Assembly (NCBI RefSeq): GCF_016802725.1
Contig: NC_052665.1
Location: 12,964,501-13,028,500 of the forward strand
Source: Solenopsis invicta
Lineage: Eukaryota; Arthropoda; Insecta; Hymenoptera; Formicidae
Reading direction: 5' to 3'
Length of the DNA: 64,000 nucleotides
Positions 24,648 to 35,896 of this stretch are shown piece by piece (positions within the stretch are counted from its first letter, which is position 1; every line of letters begins with the position of its first letter). A program made the translations under genes and the position numbers. Under the pieces are notes generated by a model, which had not been told where the DNA came from, made no database searches, and was given only the letters and a program-made list of their open reading frames with translations.

Positions 24648-27600
24648 AGTTCGAAATTTTTGAGTAAAATTTTTTTTGCGACTTTCTCCAATATCTCTGT
24701 GTACTGATAGTCCCCAGAAGAGTATTAACTTTTTTCATAATGGATCGAATCGCTAAAGTGAAAAACGAAAGACTTATATCAGACCAAAATTTTTGAGAAA
24801 AATTTTTTTTCCGAATTTCTCCAATATTTCTGTGTTCTGATAGCCCCCAGAAGAGTTCTAACTTTTATCATGATGGATCGAATCGCTAAAGTGAAAAAGG
24901 GAAGTCTTATATCAGTCAAACTTTGAAATATTTGAGTAAAATTTTTTTTGCGACTTTTTCCAATATCTTTGTGTTCTGATAGTCCCCAGAAGAGTATAAA
25001 CTTTTTTTATGATGGATCGAATCGCTAAAGTGAAAAACGAAAGACTTATATCAGACCAAAATTTTTGAGAAAAATTTTTTTTCCGATTTTCTCCAAAATT
25101 TCTGTGTTCTGATAGCCCCCAGAAGAGTTCTAACTTTTATCATGATAGATCGAATCGCTAAAGTGAAAAACGAAAGACTTATATCAATCAAAGTTCGAAA
25201 TTATTGAGAGAAATTTTTTTTCGAATTTTGCTAATATTTCTGTGTTCTGATACCCCCCCGAAGAGTTCTAACTTTTATCATAATGAATAGAATCGCTAAA
25301 GTGAAAAACGAAAGAATTATATCAGTCAAACTTCGAAATTATTGAGTAAAATTGGTTTTTTTCCGAATTTCTCCAATATCTCTGTGTTCTGATAGCCCAC
25401 GGAAGAGTTATAAGTTTTATCATGATGTATCGAATCGCTGAAGTGTAAAAGGGAAGACTTATATCAGTCAAAGTTCGAAATATTTGAGTAAAATTTTTTT
25501 GCGTATTTCTCCAATATCTCTGTGTTGTGATAGACCAGAGAAGAGTTCTAACTTTTATCATAATGAATCGAATCGCTAAAGTGAAAGACGAAAAAGTTAT
25601 ATCAGTCAAACTACGAAATTATTGAGTAAAATTATTTTTGCGATTTTCTCCAATATCTGTGTGTTCTGATAGCCCCCAGAAGACTTCTAACTTTTATCAT
25701 GATGGATCGAATCGCTAAAGTGAAAAACGAAAGACTTATATCGGTCAAAGTTCGAAATTTTTGAGTAAAACTTTTTTGCGAATTTCTCCAATATTTCTGT
25801 GTTCTGATAGCCCCCAGAAGAGTATTAACTTTTTTCATGATGGATCGAATTGCTAAAATGAAAAACGAAAGACTTATATCAGACCAAAATTTTTGAGAAA
25901 AATTTTTTTTGCGAATTTCTCCAATATTTCTGTGTTCTGATAGCCCCCAGAAGAGTTCTAACTTTTATCATGATGGATCGAATCGCTAAAGTGAAAAAGG
26001 AAAGCCTTATATTAGTCAAACTTTGAAATATCTGAGTAAAATTTTTTTTGCGACTTTCTCCAATATCTCTGTGTTCTGATAGTCCCCAGAAGAGTATTAA
26101 CTTTTTTCATGATGGATCGAATCGCTAAAGTGAAAAACGAAAGACTTATATCAGACCAAAATTTTTGAGAAAAATTTTTTTTCCGAATTTCTCCAATATT
26201 TCTGTGTTCAGATAGTCCCCAGAAGAGTATTAACTTTTTTCATGATGGATCGAATCGCTAAAGTGAAAAACGAAAGACTTATATCAGAACAAAATTTTTG
26301 AGAAAAATTTTTTTTCCTAATTTCTCCAATGTTTCTGTGTTCTGATAGCCCCCAGAAGAATTCTAACTTTTATCATGATGGATCGAATAGCTAAAGTGAA
26401 AAACGAAAGACTTATATCAATCAAAGTTCGAAATTATTGAGACAAATTTTTTTTCGAATTTTGCCAATATTTCTTTGTTCTGATAGCCCCCAGATGAGTT
26501 CTAACTTATATCATGATGGATCGAATCGCTAAAGTGAAAAAGGAAAGTCTTATATCAGTCAAACTTTGAAATATCTGAGCAAAATTTTTTTTGCGACTTT
26601 CTCCAATATCTCTGTGTTCTGATAGTCCCCAGAAGAATATTAACTTTTTTCATGATGGATCGAATCGCTAAAGTGAAAAGCGAAAGGCTTATATCAGACC
26701 AAAGTTTTTGAGAAAAATTTTTTTTCAGAATTTCTCCAATATTTCTGTGTTCTGATAGCCCCCAGAAGAGTTCTAACTTTTATCATGATGGATCGAATCG
26801 CTAAAGTGAAAAAGGAAAGACTTATATCAGTCAAACTTCGAAATATTTGAGTAAAATTTTTTTTGCGACTTTCCCCAATATCTCTGTGTTCTGATAACCC
26901 CCAGAAGAGTATTAACATATTCATGATAGATCGAATCGCTAAAGTGAAAAACGAAAGACTTATATCAGACCAAAATTTTTGAGAAAAATTTTTTTTGCGA
27001 ATTTCTCCAATATTTCTGTGTTTTGATAGCCCCCAGAAGAGTTCTAACTTTTATCATGATGAATCGAATCGCTAAAGTGAAAAAGAAAAGTCTTATATCA
27101 GTCAAACTTTGAAATATCTGAGTAAAATTTTTTTTGCGACTTTCTCCAATATCTCTGTGTTCTGATAGTCCCCAGAAGAGTATTAACTTTTTTCATGATG
27201 GATCGAATCGCTAAAGTGAAAAACGAAAGACTTATATCAGACCAAAATTTTTGAGAAAAATTTTTTTTCCGAATTTCTCCAATATTTCTGTGTTCAGATA
27301 GTCCCCAGAAGAGTATTAACTTTTTTCATGATGGATCGAATCGCTAAAGTGAAAAACGAAAGACTTATATCAGAACAAAATTTTTGAGAAAAATTTTTTT
27401 TCCTAATTTCTCCAATGTTTCTGTGTTCTGATAGCCCCCAGAAGAATTCTAACTTTTATCATGATGGATCGAATCGCTAAAGTGAAAAAGGAAAGTCTTA
27501 TATCAGTCAAACTTTGAAATATCTGAGCAAAATTTTTTTTGCGACTTTCTCCAATATCTCTGTGTTCTGATAGTCCCCAGAAGAGTATTAACTTTTTTCA

Positions 27601-30600
27601 TGATGGATCGAATCGCTAAAGTGAAAAACGAAAGACTTATATCAGAACAAAATTTTTGAGAAAAATTTTTTTTCCGAATTTCTCCAATATTTCTGTGTTT
27701 TGATAGCCCCCAGAAGAGTTCTAACTTTTATCATGATGGATCGAATCGCTAAAGTGAAAAAGGAAAATCTTATATCAGTCAAACTTTGAAATATCTGAGT
27801 AAAATTTTTTTTGCGACTTTCTCCAATATCTCTGTGTTCTGATAGTCCCCAGAAGAGTATTAACTTTTTTCATGATGGATCGAATCGCTAAAGTGAAAAA
27901 CGAAAGACTTATATCAGACCAAAGTCTTTCAGAAAAATTTTTTTTCCGAATTTCTCCAATATTTCTGTGTTCTGATAGCCCCCAGAAGAGTTCTAACTTT
28001 TATCATGATGGATCGAATCGCTAAAGTGAAAAAGGAAAGACTTATATCAGTCAAACTTCGAAATATTTGAGTAAAATTTTTTTTGCGACTTTCCCCAATA
28101 TCTCTGTGTTCTGATAACCCCCAGAAGAGTATTAACTTTTTTCATGATGGATCGAATCGCTAAAGTGAAAAACGAAAGACTTATATCAGACCAAAATTTT
28201 TGAGAAAAATTTTTTTTGCGAATTTCTCCAATATTTCTGTGTTTTGATAGCCCCCAGAAGAGTTCTAACTTTTATCATGATGGATCGAATCGCTAAAGTG
28301 AAAAAGGAAAGACTTATATCAGTCAAACTTCGAAATATTTGAGTAAAATTTTTTTTGCGACTTTCCCCAATATCTCTGTGTTCTGATAACTCCCAGAAGA
28401 GTATTAACTTTTTTCATGATGGATCGAATCGCTAAAGTGAAAAACGAAAGACTTATATCAGACCAAAATTTTTGAGAAAAATTTTTTTTTCCGAATTTCT
28501 CCAATATTTCTGTGTTCTGATAGCCCCCAGAAGAGTTCTAACTTTTATCATGATGGATCGAATCGCTAAAGTGAAAAAGGAAAGTCTTATATCAGTCAAA
28601 CTTTGAAATATCTGAGTAAAATTTTTTTTGCGACTTTCTCCAATATCTCTGTGTTCTGATAGTCCCCAGAAGAGTATTAACTTTTTTCATGATGGATCGA
28701 ATCGCTAAAGTGAAAAACGAAAGGCTTATATCAGACCAAAATTTTTGAAAAAAATTTTTTTTCCGAATTTCTCCAATATTTCTGTGTTCTGATAGCCCCC
28801 AGAAGAGTTCTAACTTTTATCGTGATGGATCGAATCGCTAAAGTGAAAGACGAAAGAGTTATATCAGTCAAACTACGAAATTATTGAGTAAAACTTTTTT
28901 TGCGACTTTCCCCAATATCTCTGTGTTCTGATAATCCCCAGGAGAGTATTAACTTTTTTCATGATGGATCGAATCGCTAAAGTGAAAAACGAAAGACTTA
29001 TATCAGACCAAAATTTTTGAGAAAAATTTTTTTTGCGAATTTCTCCAATATTTCTGTGTTTTGATAGCCCCCAGAAGAGTTCTAACTTTTATCATGATGA
29101 ATCGAATCGCTAAAGTGAAAAAGAAAAGTCTTATATCAGTCAAACTTTGAAATATCTGAGTAAAATTTTTTTTGCGACTTTCTCCAATATCTCTGTGTTC
29201 TGATAGTCCCCAGAAGAGTATTAACTTTTTTCATGATGGATCGAATCGCTAAAGTGAAAAACGAAAGACTTATATCAGACCAAAATTTTTGAAAAAAATT
29301 TTTTTTCCGAATTTCTCCAATATTTCTGTGTTCTGATAGCCCCCAGAAGAATTCTAACTTTTATCGTGATGGATCGAATCGCTAAAGTGAAAGACGAAAG
29401 AGTTATATCAGTCAAACTACGAAATTATTGAGTAAAATTTTTTTTGGACTTTCCCCAATATCTCTGTGTTCTGATAACCCCCAGGAGAGTATTAACTTTT
29501 TTCATGATGGATCGAATCGCTAAAGTGAAAAACGAAAGACTTATATCAGACAAAAATTTTTGAGAAAAATTTTTTTTGCGAATTTCTCCAATATTTCTGT
29601 GTTCTGATAGCCCCCAGAAGAGTTCTAACTTTTATCATGATGGATCGAATCGCTAAAGTGAAAAAGGAAAGACTTATATCAGTCAAACTTCGAAATATTT
29701 GAGTAAAATTTTTTTTGCGACTTTCCCCAATATCTCTGTGTTCTGATAACTCCCAGAAGAGTATTAACTTTTTTCATGATGGATCGAATCGCTAAAATGA
29801 AAAACGAAAGACTTATATCAGAACAAAATTTTTGAGAAAAATTTTTTTTGCGAATTTCTCCAATATTTCTGTGTTCTGATAGCCCCCAGAAGAGTTCTAA
29901 CTTTTATCATGATGGATCGAATCGCTAAAGTGAAAAAGGAAAGTCTTATATCAGTCAAACATTGAAATATTTGAGTAAAATTTTTTTTGCGACTTTCTCC
30001 AATATCTCTGTGTTCTGATAGTCCCCAGAAGAATATTAACTTTTTTCATGATGGATCGAATCGCTAAAGTGAAAAACGAAAGACTTATATAAGACCAAAA
30101 TTTTTGAGAAAAATTTTTTTTCCGAATTTCTCCAATATTTCTGTGTTCTGATAGCCCCCAGAAGAATTCTAACTTTTATCATGATGGATCGAATCGCTAA
30201 AGTGAAAAACGAAAGACTTATATCAGACCAAAATTTTTGAGAAAAATTTTTTTTGCGAATTTCTCCAATATTTCTGTGTTTTGATAGCCCCCAGAAGAGT
30301 TCTAACTTTTATCATGATGGATCGAATCGCTAAAGTGAAAAAGGAAAATCTTATATCATTCAAACTTTGAAATATCTGAGTAAAATTTTTTTTGCGACTT
30401 TCTCCAATATCTCTGTGTTCTGATAGTCCCCAGAAGAGTATTAACTTTTTTCATGATGGATCGAATCGCTAAAGTGAAAAACGAAAGACTTATATCAGAC
30501 CAAAGTCTTTCAGAAAAATTTTTTTTCCGAATTTCTCCAATATTTCTGTGTTCTGATAGCCCCCAGAAGAGTTCTAACTTTTATCATGATGGATCGAATC

Positions 30601-31307
30601 GCTAAAGTGAAAAAGGAAAGACTTATATCAGTCAAACTTCGAAATATTTGAGTAAAATTTTTTTTGCGACTTTCCCCAATATCTCTGTGTTCTGATAACC
30701 CCCAGAAGAGTATTAACTTTTTTCATGATGGATCGAATCGCTAAAGTGAAAAACGAAAGACTTATATCAGACCAAAATTTTTGAGAAAAATTTTTTTGCG
30801 AATTTCTCCAATATTTCTGTGTTTTGATAGCCCCCAGAAGAGTTCTAACTTTTATCATGATGGATCGAATCGCTAAAGTGAAAAAGGAAAGACTTATATC
30901 AGTCAAACTTCGAAATATTTGAGTAAAATTTTTTTTGCGACTTTCCCCAATATCTCTGTGTTCTGATAACCCCCAGAAGAGTATTAACTTTTTTCATGAT
31001 GGATCGAATCGCTAAAGTGAAAAACGAAAGACTTATATCAGACCAAAATTTTTGAGAAGAATTTTTTTGCGATTTTCTCCAATATTTCTGTGTTCTGATA
31101 GCCCCCAGAAGAGTTCTAACTTTTATCATGTTGGATCGAATCGCTAAAGTGAAAAACGAAAGAATTATATCAATCAAAGTTCGAAATTATTGAGAGAAAT
31201 TTTTTTTCGAATTTTGCCAATATTTCTGTGTTCTGATAGCCCCCAGAAGAGTTCTAACTTTTATCATAATGAATAGAATCGATAAAGTGAAAAACGAAAG
31301 AGTTATA

Positions 31308-31957
31308 TCAGTCAAACTTCGAAATTATTGAGTAAAATTGGTTTTTTTCCGAATTTCTCCAATATCTCCGTGTTCTGATAGCCCATAGAAGAGTTATAAG
31401 TTTTATCATGATGTACCGAATCGCTGAAGTGTAAAAGGGAAGACTTATATCAGTCAAAGTTCGAAATATTTGAGTAAAATTTTTTTGCGTATTTCTCCAA
31501 TATCTCTGTGTTGTGATAGACCAGAGAAGAGTTCTAACTTTTATCATAATGAATCGATTCGCTAAAGTGAAAGACGAAAGAGTTATATCAGTCAAACTAC
31601 GAAATTATTGAGTAAAATTATTTTTGCGATTTTCTCCAATATCTGTGTGTTCTGATAGCCCACAGAAGACTTCTAACTTTTATCATGATGGATCGAATCG
31701 CTAAAGTGAAAAACGAAAGACTTATATCGGTCAAAGTTCGAAATTTTTGAGTAAAATTTTTTTTGCGAATTTCTCCAATATTTCTGTGTTCTGATAACCC
31801 CCAGAAGATTTATAACTTTTATCATGATGGATCGAATCGCTAAAGTGAAAAAGGAAAGACTTATATCAGTCAAACTACGAAATATTTGAGTAAAATTTTT
31901 TTTGCGACTTTCCCCAATATCTCTGTGTTCTGATAACCCCCAGAAGAGTATTAACAT
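31308..31957. repeat. Variant satellite block V2, copy c
   Basis: Offset of 7,226 bp from copy b and 12,248 bp from copy a; the two offsets add up, as expected for collinear duplicates. Confidence 0.75.
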
Positions 31958-34509
31958 TTTTCATGATGGATCGAATCGCTAAAGTGAAAAACGAAAGACT
32001 TATATCAGACCAAAATATTTGAGAAAAATTTTTTTTCGAATTTCTCCAATATTTCTGTGTTCTGATAGCCCCCAGAAGAGTTCTAACTTTTATCATGATG
32101 GATCGAAACGCTAAAGTGAAAAAGGAAAGTCTTATATCAGTCAAACTTTGAAATATCTGAGTAAAATTTTTTTTGCGACTTTCTCCAATATCTCTGTGTA
32201 CTGATAGTCCCCAGAAGAGTATTAACTTTTTTCATAATGGATCGAATCGCTAAAGTGAAAAACGAAAGACTTATATCAGACCAAAATTTTTGAGAAAAAT
32301 TTTTTTTCCGAATTTCTCCAATATTTCTGTGTTCTGATAGCCCCCAGAAGAGTTCTAACTTTTATCATGATGGATCGAATCGCTAAAGTGAAAAAGGAAA
32401 GTCTTATATCAGTCAAACTTTGAAATATTTGAGTAAAATTTTTTTTGCGACTTTTTCCAATATCTTTGTGTTCTGATAGTCCCCAGAAGAGTATAAACTT
32501 TTTTTATGATGGATCGAATCGCTAAAGTGAAAAACGAAAGACTTATATCAGACCAAAATTTTTGAGAAAAATTTTTTTTCCGAATTTCTCCAATATTTCT
32601 GTGTTCTGATAGCCCACAGAAGAGTTCTAACTTTTATCATGATGGATCGAATCGCTAAAGTGAAAAACGAAAGACTTATATCAATCAAAGTTCGAAATTA
32701 TTGAGACAAATTTTTTTTCGAATTTTGCCAATATTTCTGTGTTCTGATAGCCCCCAGAAGAGTTCTAACTTATATCATGATGGATCGAATCGCTAAAGTG
32801 AAAAAGGAAAGTCTTATATCAGTCAAACTTTGAAATATCTGAGCAAAATTTTTTTTGCGACTTTCTCCAATATCTCTGTGTTCTGATAGTCCCCAGAAGA
32901 GTATTAACTTTTTTCATGATGGATCGAATCGCTAAAGTGAAAAACGAAAGACTTATATCAGAACAAAATTTTTGAGAAAAATTTTTTTTCCGAATTTCTC
33001 CAATATTTCTGTGTTCTGATAGCCCCCAGAAGAGTTCTAACTTTTATCATGATGGATCGAATCGCTAAAGTGAAAAAGGAAAGACTTATATCAGTCAAAC
33101 TTCGAAATATTTGAGTAAAATTTTTTTTGCGACTTTCCCCAATATCTCTGTGTTCTGATAACCCCCAGAAGAGTATTAACTTTTTTCATGATGGATCGAA
33201 TCGCTAAAATGAAAAACGAAAGACTTATATCAGACCAAAATTTTTGAGAAAAATTTTTTTTGCGAATTTCTCCAATATTTCTGTGTTCTGATAGCCCCCA
33301 GAAGAGTTCTAACTTTTATCATGATGGATCGAATCGCTAAAGTGAAAAAGGAAAGCCTTATATTAGTCAAACTTTGAAATATCTGAGTAAAATTTTTTTT
33401 GCGACTTTCTCCAATATCTCTGTGTTCTGATAGTCCCCAGAAGAGTATTAACTTTTTTCATGATGGATCGAATCGCTAAAGTGAAAAACGAAAGACTTAT
33501 ATCAGACCAAAATTTTTGAGAAAAATTTTTTTTCCGAATTTCTCCAATATTTCTGTGTTCTGATAGCCCCCAGAAGAGTTCTAACTTTTATCGTGATGGA
33601 TCGAATCGCTAAAGTGAAAGACGAAAGAGTTATATCAGTCAAACTACGAAATTATTGAGTAAAATTTTTTTTGCGACTTTCCCCAATATCTCTGTGTTCT
33701 GATAACCCCCAGAAGAGTATTAACTTTTTTCATGATGGATCGAATCGCTAAAGTGAAAAACGAAAGACTTATATCAGACCAAAATTTTTGAGAAAAATTT
33801 TTTTTGCGAATTTCTCCAATATTTCTGTGTTTTGATAGCCCCCAGAAGAGTTCTAACTTTTATCATGATGGATCGAATCGCTAAAGTGAAAATCGAAAGA
33901 CTTATATCAGTCAAACTTCGAAATATTTGAGTAAAATTTTTTTTGCGACTTTCTCCAATATCTCTGTGTTCTGATAGTCCCCAGAAGAGTATTAACTTTT
34001 TTCATGATGGATCGAATCGCTAAAGTGAAAAACGAAAGACTTATATCAGACCAAAATTTTTGAGAAAAATTTTTTTGGCGATTTTCTCCAATATTTCTGT
34101 GTTCTGATAGCCCCCAGAAGAGTTCTAACTTTTATCATGATGGATCGAATCGCTAAAGTGAAAAACGAAAGAGTTATATCAGTCAAACTTCGAAATATTT
34201 GAGTAAAATTTTTTTTGCGACTTTCCCCAATATCTCTGTGTTCTGATAACCCCCAGAAGAGTATTAACTTTTTTCATGATGGATCGAATCGCTAAAGTGA
34301 AAAACGAAAGACTTATATCAGACCAAAATTTTTGAGAAAAATTTTTTTTGCGAATTTCTCCAATATTTCTGTGTTCTGATAGCCCCCAGAAGAGTTCTAA
34401 CTTTTATCATGATGGATCGAATCGCTAAAGTTAAAAAGGAAAGACTTATATCAGTCAAACATTGAAATATTTGAGTAAAATTTTTTTTGCGACTTTCTCC
34501 AATATCTCT

Positions 34510-34524
34510 GTGTTCTGATAGTCC
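34510..34524. repeat. Target-site duplication, left copy (element copy 3)
   Basis: GTGTTCTGATAGTCC next to the poly(T) of the minus-strand element. The matching right copy is GTGTTCTGATAGCCC at 42540-42554 (14 of 15 identical). The mismatch and the different monomer types on each side leave open some later satellite rearrangement. Confidence 0.65.
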
Positions 34525-34543
34525 TTTTTTTTTTTTTTTTTTT

Positions 34544-35080
34544 GTTGACGGAGGGGAAATGCGTTACCGCATACCCCAGGCCTCGGGGGAGGCCTGGCGG
34601 TTATGTGGGGCTCTCCCCCGCCGTCGACGTGACGACGGGGGCATACCCACTAAAACCCCTCCGGGTGTCCGGCTCTGGTCCTTGGCTGGGGGACTCCGGG
34701 AACGCGTGCAGCATGCTTCCGGAGCCCCCCGGACCGGTCGGCCGAGGCCGACTCAGCACGCCGGGAGGACCCTGGTACAGGTCCCCCGGCAGGGCCGTGA
34801 GGCCAAGCCGGCCTCAGGTCGGAGGAGAGGGACACCAGCCCTCCCCCGCCTCTTCCCCTTGAGTTGTTTACGGGGGTAAAGCCCGGGAGTCCGGCCCCCC
34901 GGCCGTATGTCCCGGGCCCCTACGCGCCGGACTAGTCCGGCGCGGCGGCTCATCCTTCTCAGTGTTGGGGTGGGAGGAGGTAGGAAGAAATTCCTTCCAC
35001 TCCCCCACCAGCACCCCGGCGAGGCGCTAGAGGGGGGAGCGATGGCGCGTAGTAGCGCGCGCGATCGCTCCCCCGGACCG
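34544..35080 (-). other. Retrotransposon 3' UTR (copy 3)
   Basis: Minus-strand counterpart of 848-1382, with many substitutions relative to copies 1 and 2. The CGCGCCGGACT palindrome (near 34924-34945) and the GGGGGAGCGAT stem region (near 35030-35075) are both recognisable. It ends in CCGTCAAC before the poly(A). Confidence 0.8.
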
Positions 35081-35896
35081 TTAGGTCAGATCTGCCTCGC
35101 CGGGCTCACTAGCGCGGGGGACCCTTCTCCCGCGGCTGTGCGTCCCAAAAGCTGGGCCGGCAGCCGAAGGGGAGGAGGGTCGCTCCCTTTCTTCATTCCC
35201 GTGGCGGTCGCCGTTGTCCCTCTCCTCCACGATAGTGGGGAGGGAGGGGGCGACCGCCACGGCTCTTCTGCCCCGCCGCCGCCCGGTGGAACTCCGGGCT
35301 CGGCGGGGGCCGCTTCTTCTCGGTCGGGGCGGACGGGGCGGGGGCCGAGACGAAGCGTGACCCCCGTCTCCGCCGCCCCTTCTGTTCCTCGCATCGCCTG
35401 GGGGCATACGGCCCCCAGGCTGACGCTCCCGCACCTTTTCGGCCTCCTCCTTCTGCAGCATGACTCGCTCGCAGAAGGAGGAGACCGCCTTCCAGGCGCT
35501 CTCCCTGCCAACCATCTGACTGATGATGGCCGGCAGGGAGAGGTCGTTTCCAACTTCAGCCCTCAGAGACTCCGCGCAGCTCTTCCCACGCTGGACACTC
35601 TTCCATCGTGTGCCGCGCGGAGTCCCGGGCGGCGCCACAGTGGTGGCACTGTGTCGTCGGCTCCTTCCTTATCCTGCACAGGTACTCACCGAAGCAGCCA
35701 TGCCCGGTGAGCACCTGTGTCGTCCTGTAGGACAAGCCGCCAAACGGGCGGCCCACCCACTCGTCCAGGTGTGGTAGGACGGCCTCCAAGATCCGAGATC
35801 CGGCCGTCGGCGGGTTGTCGATGAGGTTCCTCTTCCATGACCTCATCACCCGCCGACGGGCCCTCTCCCGTAGCAACGCGGCGGCCCTGGGGGTGA
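35081..35896 (-). pseudogene. ORF2 C-terminal region, frameshifted (copy 3)
   Basis: Remainder of ORF2 after the main open frame is lost. One base is missing in a G run (plus strand 35900-35906, seven C where copy 2 has GGTGGGGG on the coding strand). The homologous protein then continues in a second frame (35876-35556), including the C-x2-C-x8-H-x4-C zinc finger. A one-base insertion near 35565-35572 relative to copy 2 moves it into a third frame (about 35568-35081), the Arg/Pro-rich tail. Both breaks are downstream of the reverse transcriptase. They may be true mutations or, for the homopolymer one, sequencing error. Confidence 0.85.

Larger units (their letters stand above)
9459..34524. 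repeat. AT-rich tandem satellite, array B (25 kb)
   Basis: Uninterrupted run of the same 133-142-bp monomers as array A, mostly in alternating A/B order, all in one orientation. Positions 9473-12936 repeat 1423-4890 at an offset of 8,046 bp with only scattered single-base differences; the match ends at 4891/12937 (GAG versus CAG after CAAAATTTTT). Larger blocks recur at offsets of 4,650, 5,022 and 7,226 bp, so the array grew by repeated multi-kilobase duplication. A local deletion joins two monomers near 20383-20392 (TTCTAACTTATAGTCTTATATC). No gene is visible. Confidence 0.95.

Noticed and set aside
1584..34300. Many 60-110-codon minus-strand frames in the satellite (FFTLAIRSIM-type peptides)
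   Set aside because: They repeat with the monomer, break with each monomer length change and the 272-bp dimer is not a multiple of three. They are by-products of a stop-poor satellite strand.
1409..34524. CRISPR-like array
   Set aside because: Monomers are adjacent homologous units, not short repeats with unique spacers; the genome is eukaryotic.
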